Origin: Streptomyces sp. CB02959
GTDB taxonomy: Bacteria; Actinomycetota; Actinomycetes; Streptomycetales; Streptomycetaceae
Direction: 5' to 3'
DNA length: 64,000 nt
Assembly: GCF_002803155.1 (NCBI RefSeq)
Contig: NZ_NNBP01000007.1
Coordinates: 273,535 to 337,534 of the forward strand
A program made the position numbers and the translations under genes. The notes beneath the pieces were generated by a model. It was not told the origin of the DNA and made no database searches. It saw only the letters and a program-made list of their open reading frames with translations. The stretch's first letter is position 1; the number at the start of each line of letters is the position of its first letter. Below are positions 54,081 through 62,618 of this stretch, piece after piece.

Positions 54081-54814
54081 CGTCCGGTTCCCGGGGCGGT
54101 CGCCGCGGACACCAGGTCGGCGGCGGGCCGCTCGGCGAGGACGGCGCGCATGTCCCGTACTGCGTGCCAGGTGCCGCGCCAGGTGCCGGTGACCTTCGAG
54201 CGGCCCGTGCGCGGGCGGTAGGGCACCTCTGTCTCCGCCACCCGCCAGCCTGCGTCGGCGGCGCGGACCACCATCTGCAGCGGGTAGCCGGAGCGCCGGT
54301 CGGTCAGGTCCAGGGCGCGCAGGGACTCGCGGCGGGCGGCGCGCATCGGGCCGAGGTCGTGCAACCGCAGGCCGGTGCGTCGGCGGATCAGACGGGCCAG
54401 CTCCAGGTTGGCCAGGCGGGCGTGCAGTGGCCAGGCGCGGCGTGTGACGGGCCTGCGGCGGCCCAGTACGAGGTCGGCGGAGCCGTCGAGGACGGGCCCG
54501 GCGACAGCGGGCAAGAGCGCGGGGTCGAGGGAGGCGTCGCAGTCGCAGAAGCAGACGACGTCGGCCGTGGCGGCGGTCAGGCCCGCGTGGCAGGCGGCGC
54601 CGAAGCCGCGCCGCGGCTCGTGGACGACATGCGCCCCGAGGGCGCGAGCGATGTCCGCGGAGCCGTCGGTGGAGCCGTTGTCGACGACGATCGCGCGCCA
54701 GCCCGAGGGGATGCGGTCCAGCACCCACGGCAGAGCCTCGGCCTCGTCGAGGCAGGGCAGCACCACGTCCACAGAAGCAGGCGAAGAGGGGGAAGTTTCG
54801 ATCACTCCACTCAC
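54077..54814 (-). CDS. Family 2 glycosyltransferase
   Basis: 245 residues from GTG 54814. GT-A landmarks are SVDVVLPCLDEAEALPWVLD, RAIVVDNGSTDGSADIARAL, RRGFGAACHAGLTAATADVV and the metal-binding CFCDCDASLDPALLP. It probably transfers a sugar from a nucleotide donor to polyprenyl phosphate or a lipid, feeding the membrane glycosyltransferase of the same block. First gene of the four-gene glyco block (54.8 to 51.2 kb). Divergent from the two-component system. Confidence 0.85.
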   Translation of the reverse strand: MSGVIETSPSSPASVDVVLPCLDEAEALPWVLDRIPSGWRAIVVDNGSTDGSADIARALGAHVVHEPRRGFGAACHAGLTAATADVVCFCDCDASLDPALLPAVAGPVLDGSADLVLGRRRPVTRRAWPLHARLANLELARLIRRRTGLRLHDLGPMRAARRESLRALDLTDRRSGYPLQMVVRAADAGWRVAETEVPYRPRTGRSKVTGTWRGTWHAVRDMRAVLAERPAADLVSAATAPGTGR

Positions 54815-54918
54815 CCTACGGGCGCAAATCGGACGAAAGGTACTTGATGGCCTTACGGATCGCTGACGTCCGTCGCCGCTCCCGCCGACGGCCGCACGCC
54901 GGTGTGAGACTCGGTGGC

Positions 54919-55641
54919 GTGAAACGCATACTCGTCGTGGACGACGACCCCACCGTCTCCGAGGTCGTCACCGGCTACCTGGACCGGGCGGGCTTCGCCG
55001 TCGACGTTGCCGCCGACGGCCCCGCCGCCGCGGCCCGCGCCGCCGCCCAGCCGCCCGACCTGGTGGTGCTGGACCTGATGCTGCCCGGCATGGACGGGCT
55101 GGAGGTCTGTCGCCGCATCCGCGAGAACGGCCCGATCCCGGTGATCATGCTGACGGCGCGCGGCGACGAGGAGGACCGCATCCTGGGCCTGGAGGTCGGG
55201 GCGGACGACTACGTCACCAAACCCTTCAGCCCCCGCGAACTCGTGCTCAGGGTGCAGTCGGTGCTGCGCCGCGCCGGAGCACTGACCGCCGCCCGGAACG
55301 CACCGGCCGAGTCCCGGCTGCGCGCCGGACCCCTCGCCCTGGAGCCCCAGGCTCGCCGCGCCATCCGTCACGGCACCGAAATCGCCCTGACCATCCGGGA
55401 GTTCGACCTTCTGGAGTACTTTCTGCGACACCCGGGCCAGGCGACGAGCCGCGAGGAGCTGATGCGCCGGGTGTGGGGCTGGGAGTTCGGCGACCTGTCC
55501 ACCGTCACCGTCCACGTGCGGCGGCTGCGCGAGAAGATCGAGGGCGACCCGGCACGCCCCCGCCTGATCAGCACCGTGTGGGGCGTGGGCTACCGCTTCG
55601 ATCCTCCCCCGGCAGAGGACGGAGCCGATCATGCTGAGTGA
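54919..55641 (+). CDS. OmpR-family response regulator
   Basis: 240 residues from GTG 54919; an in-frame ATG at 54844 would add an unconserved basic tail. Receiver: acidic pair ILVVDDDP, phospho-acceptor Asp52 in LVVLDLMLPGMDG, Thr in IMLTARGDEED and Lys in YVTKPFSPRELVL. Effector: REFDLLEYFLRHPGQATSRE, TVTVHVRRLREKIE and VWGVGYRF. Its stop overlaps the histidine kinase start by eleven bases, so the two are coupled. Likely regulator of the surrounding glycan genes, which is inference from position. Confidence 0.92.
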   Translation: MKRILVVDDDPTVSEVVTGYLDRAGFAVDVAADGPAAAARAAAQPPDLVVLDLMLPGMDGLEVCRRIRENGPIPVIMLTARGDEEDRILGLEVGADDYVTKPFSPRELVLRVQSVLRRAGALTAARNAPAESRLRAGPLALEPQARRAIRHGTEIALTIREFDLLEYFLRHPGQATSREELMRRVWGWEFGDLSTVTVHVRRLREKIEGDPARPRLISTVWGVGYRFDPPPAEDGADHAE

Positions 55642-56743
55642 CACTCTCCTCATCGCGGCCTACGCAGCCCTCGGCGCGGCCGGAGCCGGCCTGCTCGGCA
55701 TGGGCGTCCTGCGACTGCTGCGCAACCGTTCGGTGGCGCTGTCGCTGACCGTGGTCGCCGCCGTCGCGGTCGCAGCGATGCTCGCCGGAACCATGCTGGT
55801 GTCCTGGGCCATGCTCCTGTCCGACCACGACCTGTGGGTCGTGACGATGGTCTGCTCCCTCGCGGCGGTCGTCTCGCTCGGGGTGGCGCTCGCGCTCGGC
55901 CGCGGCGTCGTCCGCGGCAGCCGAGCCCTGGCCGAGGCCACCCGCGCCCTCGGCGACGAGGGTAGTTTCACCCCGCCCGCTGCCGCACCCACCGCCGAAC
56001 TCGCCGAACTGGGCCGCGAATTCGCCGCCACCAGCGCGAAGCTCGCCGCATCCCGGGAGCGGGAGAGGGCCCTGGAGGACTCCCGACGCGAATTGGTCGC
56101 CTGGATCTCCCACGACCTGCGCACCCCGCTCGCCGGACTGCAGGCCATGGCAGAGGCCCTGGAGGACGGCGTGGTCGACGACCCGAACGTCTACCACGCC
56201 CGTATGCGCGCGGAGGTCGAGCGCCTGAGCGGTATGGTCGGCGACCTCTTCGAACTGTCCCGCATCCAGGCCGGCGTCCTTGCCCTGAACACCTCCCGGA
56301 TGTCGGTCTACGACCTGGTCGGCGACGCGCTCGTGGGCGCCGACGCCCTGGCCAGGGAGCACGGCGTACGGATCATCGGCGACGGGGTCGAGCCCGTCCC
56401 GGTCGAGGTCGACGGCCGCGAGATGTCCCGCGTCCTGGCCAACCTGCTCGTCAACGCGATCCACCGGACGCCCAGCGACGGCACGGTCGCGGTCTCCGCC
56501 CGCCGGGAGGCGGACAGCGTCGTCGTGTCGGTGACCGACGGCTGCGGTGGCATTCCCCCGGAGGACCTGCCCCGCGTCTTCGACACCGGCTGGCGCGGCA
56601 CCGACGCACGGACCCCACCGGCCGGGGCAGGGCTGGGCCTGGCGATCGTGCGCGGAATCGTGGAGGCCCACCAGGGGCGCGCGGCGGTGTGCAACGTCCC
56701 CGGCGGCTGCCGTTTCGAGGTCCGCCTGCCCGCCGCTGTCTGA
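55631..56743 (+). CDS. Sensor histidine kinase
   Basis: 370 residues with two or more N-terminal membrane helices: about 5-27, 35-62 (SLTVVAAVAVAAMLAGTMLV) and 68-90. A short HAMP-like linker (AEATRALGDEGSFTPPAAAP) precedes the H box LVAWISHDLRTPLAGLQAMA with His161. The kinase domain has N box MSRVLANLLVNAIHRTPSDG, G1 VTDGCGGIPPEDL and G2 GAGLGLAIVRGIVEAHQG. No large external sensor exists, suggesting detection at or in the membrane. It is followed by a strong bidirectional terminator. Confidence 0.92.
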   Translation: MLSDTLLIAAYAALGAAGAGLLGMGVLRLLRNRSVALSLTVVAAVAVAAMLAGTMLVSWAMLLSDHDLWVVTMVCSLAAVVSLGVALALGRGVVRGSRALAEATRALGDEGSFTPPAAAPTAELAELGREFAATSAKLAASRERERALEDSRRELVAWISHDLRTPLAGLQAMAEALEDGVVDDPNVYHARMRAEVERLSGMVGDLFELSRIQAGVLALNTSRMSVYDLVGDALVGADALAREHGVRIIGDGVEPVPVEVDGREMSRVLANLLVNAIHRTPSDGTVAVSARREADSVVVSVTDGCGGIPPEDLPRVFDTGWRGTDARTPPAGAGLGLAIVRGIVEAHQGRAAVCNVPGGCRFEVRLPAAV

Positions 56744-56757
56744 GAGGCCCACCGGAG

Positions 56758-56794
56758 AAGGGCCGGCCCGGCGGGGAAGACAGGGCCGGCCCTT
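56758..56794. terminator. Bidirectional terminator
   Basis: AAGGGCCGGCCC (56758-56769) pairs perfectly with GGGCCGGCCCTT (56783-56794) between the convergent kinase and epimerase genes. Confidence 0.85.
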
Positions 56795-56834
56795 CGCGTT
56801 CGTCGAGGCCGGCATTCCGGCCGCAGGGGAAACG

Positions 56835-57887
56835 TCAGCCGGCTCGCAGCGAGGCCGTCGCGAACTCCGCCATTCCCTCCCCGAACGCGACCTGCGGCTT
56901 CCAGCCCAGTTCGTCGTGCAGCCTGCGCGAGGAGGCGGTGATGTGGCGGACGTCGCCGAGCCGGTACTCCCCCGTGACGACCGGCGTCCGCCCGCCGTGC
57001 GCCTCGGCCAGGGCGGCGGCCATCTCGCCCACCGTGTGCGGCTCGCCGCTGCCGACGTTGTACGCCCGCGTGGTCCCCTCCGGCAGACCGGGCAGACCGT
57101 CCAGAGCCGCGAGATTGGCCCCGGACACGTCCCGTACATGGACGAAGTCCCGCCGCTGGCCACCGTCCTCGAACACCCGCGGTGCCTCTCCGCGCTCCAG
57201 CGCGGACCGGAACAGCGAGGCGACACCGGCGTACGGGGTGTCACGCGGCATCCCGGGCCCGTACACGTTGTGGTAGCGCAACGAGGCCACCCGCCCGCCG
57301 ACGGCGCGCGCCCACGCGAAGGCCAGGTGCTCCTGCGCGAGCTTGGTGGCGGCGTAGACGTTGCGCGGATCGAGCGGGGCGTCCTCGGCCACCAGGCCGG
57401 GGGCGAGCGGCTCACCGCACCTCGGGCAGGGCGGTTCGAAGCGTCCCGCCTCCAAGTCGGCCACCCTGCGCGGCCCCGGCCGTACGGCACCGTGCGACGG
57501 GCACTCGTAGCGTCCTTCTCCGTAGACCACCATCGAACTCGCCAGCACCAGACGCCGCACCCCCGCCTCGGCCATGCCGGCCAGCAGTACCGCGGTGCCC
57601 AGGTCGTTGCAGCCCACGTAGGCGGGGGCGTCGGCGAAGTCCTTGCCGAGCCCGACCATCGCCGCCTGATGGCAGACGGCGTCCACACCCCGCAGGGCCT
57701 CGGCCATGGCCTCCGCGTCGCGGACGTCCGCATGCCTGAAGTCCGCCCCGTCGGGGATCGGCGGGGTCGTACGGTGCGCGGCGGGCAACAGCGCGTCGAG
57801 CACGCGCACACCGTGCCCGGCGCCGGTGAGGGCGGTGACGACGTGCGAGCCGATGAAGCCCGCACCTCCGGTGACCAGGATCAACAT
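56835..57887 (-). CDS. NAD-dependent nucleotide-sugar epimerase/dehydratase
   Basis: 350 residues from ATG 57887. Extended SDR: GxxGxxG in MLILVTGGAGFIGSHVVTAL, SSMVVYGEG and YAATKLAQEH with the catalytic Tyr-x3-Lys, and GGQRRDFVHVRDVSGANLAA. An insert after VVYGEG carries Cys in YECPSHG and PPCPRCGEPL, a possible zinc ribbon typical of this subgroup. It would interconvert sugar nucleotides for the glycosyltransferases nearby. An upstream in-frame extension lacks a start. Confidence 0.88.
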   Translation of the reverse strand: MLILVTGGAGFIGSHVVTALTGAGHGVRVLDALLPAAHRTTPPIPDGADFRHADVRDAEAMAEALRGVDAVCHQAAMVGLGKDFADAPAYVGCNDLGTAVLLAGMAEAGVRRLVLASSMVVYGEGRYECPSHGAVRPGPRRVADLEAGRFEPPCPRCGEPLAPGLVAEDAPLDPRNVYAATKLAQEHLAFAWARAVGGRVASLRYHNVYGPGMPRDTPYAGVASLFRSALERGEAPRVFEDGGQRRDFVHVRDVSGANLAALDGLPGLPEGTTRAYNVGSGEPHTVGEMAAALAEAHGGRTPVVTGEYRLGDVRHITASSRRLHDELGWKPQVAFGEGMAEFATASLRAG

Positions 57888-58046
57888 GCCACCGACCGTA
57901 CGGCCATGGGCCCGCCCGGCGACCGTACGACGCCGGAGCGTCAGGGGTTCGTAAGCCTCCCCGCCGCATGCCGAGCGCCGCCGGGCTGTGTGGCCGCCAC
58001 CGTGGGACCCCGTATGACGGCCGGACAGGCAGGAGCGCGAACGCAC

Positions 58047-58457
58047 CTACGAAGGTGGCCGCCGACGGCTGCGGCGGATCCCCCGCGCGGCCGACACGAG
58101 GGCCGTGACCGTCGCCACCGCCACCAGCGTGAGCAGCCAGTTGCGCGGGTAGTCCAGCGGCAGAACCGAGGAGTTGGCCGGCTTCCCCGGGCGCAGCAGC
58201 ACCGGCAGGGCGACCGCCGTCAGGGCGCCCGCCACCAGCAGTGCCCCCCGGACCGGCCCGCGCGCACGGCCGCGGACCAGCACCAGCCCGACGAGCAGCA
58301 CCAGCGGCGCGATCAGCGCGTCGTGCAGCACCACCGCCCCGCCGAGCCAGACCAGGACATCCGTCAGGTCGCGCACGTCCAGCAGCAGGGAGGCACCGAC
58401 GCCCATCAACGCCAGACCGGCCACCCCCGTGAGCATCCGCGTCACGCCCACCCTCAT
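58047..58457 (-). CDS. Small membrane protein of the molybdoenzyme pair
   Basis: 136 residues from ATG 58457 with four hydrophobic helices (about 9-30, 35-58, 70-87 and 108-126). No known motif. Its ATG overlaps the stop of the molybdopterin-oxidoreductase gene (ATGA 58454-58457), implying a joint function, perhaps a membrane partner. The name is unassigned. Confidence 0.7.
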   Translation of the reverse strand: MRVGVTRMLTGVAGLALMGVGASLLLDVRDLTDVLVWLGGAVVLHDALIAPLVLLVGLVLVRGRARGPVRGALLVAGALTAVALPVLLRPGKPANSSVLPLDYPRNWLLTLVAVATVTALVSAARGIRRSRRRPPS

Positions 58458-59590
58458 GACAGCACCTCCAGTCGGCCGACCCACTTGGTCTGCAGCACGC
58501 CGGGCCGGTTCGGGGCGATCAGACGCACCGGGTAGCCGTGGTCGGGGGAAAGCTCCTCGCCGTTGAGGCGCAGAGCGAGCAGGGTCAGCGGATCGTGGGT
58601 GTGCTCATGCCCCATCTCGGAGACCCGATAGCCGCCCCGCGTCTGCAGCGAGACCACCCGCACGCGGGCGTGCGGCGGAGCGCCCGCACGTTCCAGGAGG
58701 TCCATGACCCGCACGCCCGTCCAGTGCGCCGACTTGCTCCACCCCTCCACGCAGGCGATCGGCAGCTCCACCTCGTGCTGCGGCAGGCCCCGCAGCTCAT
58801 CCAGCGTCAGCGTGTAGCGCCGCGGCCCGGCGACCGTCAGGCGGTAGCCCTCGGCCGGAACCAGCCCGACTCCGGCCGCGGAAGCGGTGCGGTTGACCGG
58901 CAGATCCTGCGGGCCGTGGTCCGGATGGCGGGGTGCGAGCAGGGTGAGGTCCTTCAGGGGGGTGAAGGACTGGCCCACGGTGGTCACGGTGACCGCACCG
59001 ACCGCCGCTGCCATCGCGGCCAGCAGCGAGCGCCGGTCGGGTCCGTCCTCCTCGGGCAGGGCCAGGGTGCCCGGCGACCGCCGACTCCAGTGGGCCCGGA
59101 TTTCGGGGGCCTTGACCGCGATGTGCAGCACGAGCGATCCGGCCACCAGCCAGGCCACGGCGTAGTGCACCGGCACGAAGGAGAACGGCCACGGATACCA
59201 CTGCGCGGTGTTCAGCAGGCCCGTGGCCACTTCGAAGACGGCCGCCGCCACCAGCACGGCCACCGACAACCGCTCCAGGACGTGCCGCACCGATCGCACC
59301 GGCGGCCAGGCGAACAGCCGCGGGTACACCGTCCACAACTTCGCCAGCAGCAGCGGAATCGCCGCGATACCCGAGGCGACGTGCAGCCCCTGCGTCAACC
59401 GATAGCCCCACACCGGGCGGCTCGGCAGGTCATCGGCCAGCCACCCGGGCGGATGCTGCAACACATGGCTGATCAGACCGGTGACGAAGCACACCACGAA
59501 GGCGAGGCCGAGCCACCGCCCGATCGAGGTCGCCGTGCGGGCATCATGCAACCTGCCCTTGAACACCGGCGGAAACAATCGCGATCTCAT
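58454..59590 (-). CDS. Fusion of cytochrome b-type membrane domain and sulfite-oxidase-like molybdopterin domain
   Basis: About 378 residues (start among ATG 59590, ATG 59599 or GTG 59629). Residues 24-160 form four or five helices with His42, His70, His142 and His156 placed to bind two haems b, like a cytochrome b561 unit. After a twin-arginine-free linker, residues 225-378 match the oxidoreductase molybdopterin-binding domain: EVELPIACVEGWSKSAHWTG with Mo-ligand Cys280, and LRLNGEELSPDHGYPVRLIA and KWVGRLEVLS. It resembles an MsrP/MsrQ-like pair in one chain. The substrate is unknown. Confidence 0.8.
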   Translation of the reverse strand: MRSRLFPPVFKGRLHDARTATSIGRWLGLAFVVCFVTGLISHVLQHPPGWLADDLPSRPVWGYRLTQGLHVASGIAAIPLLLAKLWTVYPRLFAWPPVRSVRHVLERLSVAVLVAAAVFEVATGLLNTAQWYPWPFSFVPVHYAVAWLVAGSLVLHIAVKAPEIRAHWSRRSPGTLALPEEDGPDRRSLLAAMAAAVGAVTVTTVGQSFTPLKDLTLLAPRHPDHGPQDLPVNRTASAAGVGLVPAEGYRLTVAGPRRYTLTLDELRGLPQHEVELPIACVEGWSKSAHWTGVRVMDLLERAGAPPHARVRVVSLQTRGGYRVSEMGHEHTHDPLTLLALRLNGEELSPDHGYPVRLIAPNRPGVLQTKWVGRLEVLS

Positions 59591-59833
59591 GCCTCCCATC
59601 ACAGCCGCCGCAACACCGCTGCGGAACACCCGAACCCCTTACGGAACAAGGACATCCGAGTCCCGGGCGACCTGCTGTGGCGGCCGCCGACGCCTGGCCA
59701 CCGCTACCTGCCCGAGATCACGGGCGCGCCGCCGACACCTGCCGGTTCCGAAAGTGCTTTCAGCGGCACCGACTCATGACGAGAGTCTGACGTCGCGGGC
59801 CGATCCGGGACCGCGGCCCGTGTGGAGCCTACG

Positions 59834-61267
59834 GTGAAGGGCGTGCCCTTCACGCCGCCCACGCACCCCCGGCCCTCCCCGTACGAGCCCGCCGCCCCGG
59901 ACACCGGCCCTCCGGAGTCCGGCAGCGGCCGCCGCCTCGACCTCGCCGCCGGCGGCGCCGCCCTCGCGCTCTTGGCGGTGGTCGCGAGCGTCGGCGCGTA
60001 CCTGCTGAGCCGCAGCCCGTCCCTGCACGTGGGCTGGCCGCCGCTGATGGCCGACTGGGGTCCGCACCTGGGCCCCGGCACCCCGGCCGCGGTGGCCGTG
60101 GCCGCCCTGGCCGTCGGCTACGGCCCCCGGCTCGCCGACCGGCTGCCGTGGCGGGCGCTGCCGTGGGCCGCCTGGGCGGTCGCCATGGCGTGGACGTGGT
60201 CGCTGGCCCTGGTCGACGGCTGGCAGCGCGGCGTCGCGGGCCGGTTGACCCGGCACGGTGAGTACCTCCGCGGGATCGACCGGTTCCAGCACTTCAGCAG
60301 CACCGTGCACGACTTCACCGGCCACATCCTCATCAACTCGCCCTCGAACTGGGGGACTCACATCGCAGGTCACCCGGTCGGGGCCGTGCTGACCTTCGTG
60401 GGGCTCGACCGGATCGGCCTGGGCGGCGGCGCCTGGGCCGCGGCCTTCTGTATCACCGCGGGCAGTTCGGCAGCGGCCGCCGCGCTGGTGACCCTGCGCC
60501 TGCTGGCCGGTGAGGACCGCGCGCGGGCGGCCGCGCCCTTCCTCGCACTTGCCCCGGGGGCGGTCTGGGTCGGGGTGTCCGCCGACGGCTACTTCGCGGC
60601 GGTCGCCGCCTGGGCTCTGGCCCTGCTCGCCCTCGCGGCCACCCGGACTCGCGGGTGGCAGACGGCAGTTGCCGCCTGGGCAAGCGGCCTGCTGCTCGGC
60701 GCGGCGGTCTACCTGTCGTACGGGCTGACCCTGCTGGCGATCCCGGTCCTCGCCGTACTGCTCTGCACCCGCAGAGCCCGGCCGCTGCTCTACGTCCTGC
60801 CCGCCTGCGCCGCCGTCGTCCTCGTCTTCACCCTCCTGGGCTTCAACTGGTGGCAGGCGTACGGCCTGCTCAGGACCCGCTACTACCAGGGGTACGGCGG
60901 CGTGCGCCCGTACGCGTACTGGGTGTGGGGGAACCTGGGCGCGGTGGTGGCGGCCGCGGGCGTGGCCTCCGCGGCGGGGCTGCGCCGGGTGCTGGCGGCC
61001 GCACCCGCCGCCGTCCGGCGGTGGCGGCGGCACGCCGACCCGCAGGCGGTGGCGGCCGTCGTGCTGCCCTGCGCCTTCCTGCTCGCCATGCTGGCCGCCG
61101 ACTTGTCTGGCATGAGCAAGGCGGAGACCGAACGCATCTGGCTGCCCTTCACGTTGTGGCTGCCGGCGACCGCCGCGTGCCTGCCGGCCCGCGACCGCCG
61201 CGGCTGGCTGGCCGCTCAGGCGGCCACCGCCCTGCTGGTCAACCACCTGCTGCTGACCGACTGGTGA
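59834..61267 (+). CDS. Polytopic membrane protein, possible GT-C-type transferase
   Basis: About 477 residues from GTG 59834 (GGAG six bases upstream; another GTG lies at 59822). Roughly ten hydrophobic helices. Landmarks are FQHFSSTVHDFTGHILINSP, VGVSADGYFAAVAAWALALL, GFNWWQAYGLLRTRYYQGYG and GMSKAETERIWLPFTLWLPA near the C-terminus, a motif seen in streptomycete integral membrane proteins near glycan genes. No catalytic residue can be assigned with certainty. It is divergent from the molybdoenzyme gene. Confidence 0.7.
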   Translation: MKGVPFTPPTHPRPSPYEPAAPDTGPPESGSGRRLDLAAGGAALALLAVVASVGAYLLSRSPSLHVGWPPLMADWGPHLGPGTPAAVAVAALAVGYGPRLADRLPWRALPWAAWAVAMAWTWSLALVDGWQRGVAGRLTRHGEYLRGIDRFQHFSSTVHDFTGHILINSPSNWGTHIAGHPVGAVLTFVGLDRIGLGGGAWAAAFCITAGSSAAAAALVTLRLLAGEDRARAAAPFLALAPGAVWVGVSADGYFAAVAAWALALLALAATRTRGWQTAVAAWASGLLLGAAVYLSYGLTLLAIPVLAVLLCTRRARPLLYVLPACAAVVLVFTLLGFNWWQAYGLLRTRYYQGYGGVRPYAYWVWGNLGAVVAAAGVASAAGLRRVLAAAPAAVRRWRRHADPQAVAAVVLPCAFLLAMLAADLSGMSKAETERIWLPFTLWLPATAACLPARDRRGWLAAQAATALLVNHLLLTDW

Positions 61268-61656
61268 CGCGCGTACGGCCCCGTGCACCGCATCAGTCTG
61301 CGGCCGTACGGCCCCGCGAGGGAACGAACAGCTCTCGGGGTAACCACGAGGAGATCCGGGAGAATCCACGGCCCGGGAACGCGACCACCGCGCCCACAGC
61401 ACCACGAACCACGGGACCAGGTCGACAAGCCCGCAGGCGTGCCGGAAGCCCCTCGTCCAAGGTGGATGAGCGGCTTCCGGGGTCGACCGGGCGGCATGGA
61501 CCGAGCGGCGGCGGGTTCCGTTCCCGGCCCGGCGGCAGCGCCGTAATTCAGGCGAACGTCGCCGAGTTCAGGAGGAGGTGGCCGATCCACGCTCCGTGCT
61601 CACACCGCTCGCATCGGCCATTGCCACGGCCAGATAAGGGCGGCCGGGGATCCCCA
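61268..61656. other. Gene-free stretch
   Basis: Begins with an inverted repeat CGTACGGCC (61272-61280) / GGCCGTACG (61302-61310) that may terminate the preceding gene. Nothing else is recognised. Confidence 0.45.
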
Positions 61657-61977
61657 GTGGTGCTGACGGCACCTTCGGCGACCGCCGCCACGGACAACTA
61701 CATCCAGTTCGAGCACAAGGCAGGGTCGCTCATCGACACGTGCTACCAGTGGCAGGGACCGGAGGGCATAGAGAAGAAGAACCACTGCCAGCATGACCGC
61801 CCGATCGGGACCAGCTGGAAGGCGTACTTCCCCGCGGGAGCCACCGGGGTCACCGCCACCGTCTACTGGACGGGAGGCTCCCAGCCCCTGTACATCAACG
61901 AGCCTGACGAGAACCACTGTTACCGGCTCGAAGGCACCCTGGTCTCCGGAATCCACGTCCTCCGGCAGAACTGCTGA
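61657..61977 (+). pseudogene. Secreted four-cysteine protein, 5'-truncated
   Basis: The frame ends TATVYWTGGSQPLYINEPDE, NHCYRLEGTLVSGIHVLRQN C and begins VVLTAPSATAATDNYIQFEH. The first residues look like the tail of a signal peptide with an Ala-x-Ala site (SATA/A), but the basic n-region and most of the core are missing. Four Cys (61739, 61786, 61918, 61972 approx.) and Trp/Tyr-rich strands suggest a small beta-rich exported protein. I do not recognise the family. Confidence 0.5.
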
Positions 61978-62089
61978 CAGCTGTGCTTCGCCCGCCGACC
62001 AGGCGGGCACGTGAGCCCGGCAGAGCGCTCGGCCCGCTGACGGAGGTCGTCAGCGGGCCCCGTCCGGCCCGGCAACGAAGAGGCGGTAC

Positions 62090-62260
62090 TGCCACCCGCA
62101 TCACCCTGCGCCTGCTGGCCCACCGAATCCAGCAGCTCACCGACCAGATTCAGGACTTGGAAGGCCGCCTGGCACGGCTCGTGGAACGCCACGCCCCGCA
62201 ACTGCTCACTGTGGTGGGCATCGGTCCGGACACGGCCGTCACTTTGCTGATCACGATGAC
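62090..62260 (+). pseudogene. IS110 transposase fragment (middle region)
   Basis: TRITLRLLAHRIQQLTDQIQ, DLEGRLARLVERHAPQLLTV and VGIGPDTAVTLLIT match the middle of the IS110 copy at 48.9-49.0 kb. It stops abruptly where IS1182-like DNA begins. Confidence 0.8.
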
Positions 62261-62283
62261 TCCGTTGCGCATTTCGGTCGGGG

Positions 62284-62535
62284 TTATGCGGCGAGTCGGT
62301 AGGCGGGTTCTGACAGGCGGCTTGTGCGGGTCCGTCCCGGTCGTTGGGACTGCTGGCCGGCCCAGTGGGCGTCGAGCCGGATGATGTTGATCGCGGCGGC
62401 GGAGAAGGTGTGCTGGAGGGTGACCTTCGGTAGTCCTCGGTAGCGGGCCCGGCACAGGCCGGTGATGTCGAGAGCCTGGTTGATGGTCCCCCCAACGCCG
62501 GCGCGCAGGCCAAGTACGCCCTGCGCGCCGGCGCA
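62284..62535 (-). pseudogene. IS1182-like transposase C-terminal fragment
   Basis: The minus strand reads LRAGVGGTINQALDITGLCR, ARYRGLPKVTLQHTFSAAAI and NIIRLDAHWAG, ending RLSEPAYRLAA at TAA 62284-62286. This is the C-terminus of IS1182-type DDE transposases. It joins the IS110 fragment within about 20 bases, so one element interrupted the other. Confidence 0.75.
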
Positions 62536-62618
62536 TTTCGCTGGAGCGTGCGGGGTGACCGTGTCGGGGGCCGGCTGCTGCGAGGTGACGTCGGGGTGTC
62601 GGGTCTCCCGGTGCTCGC

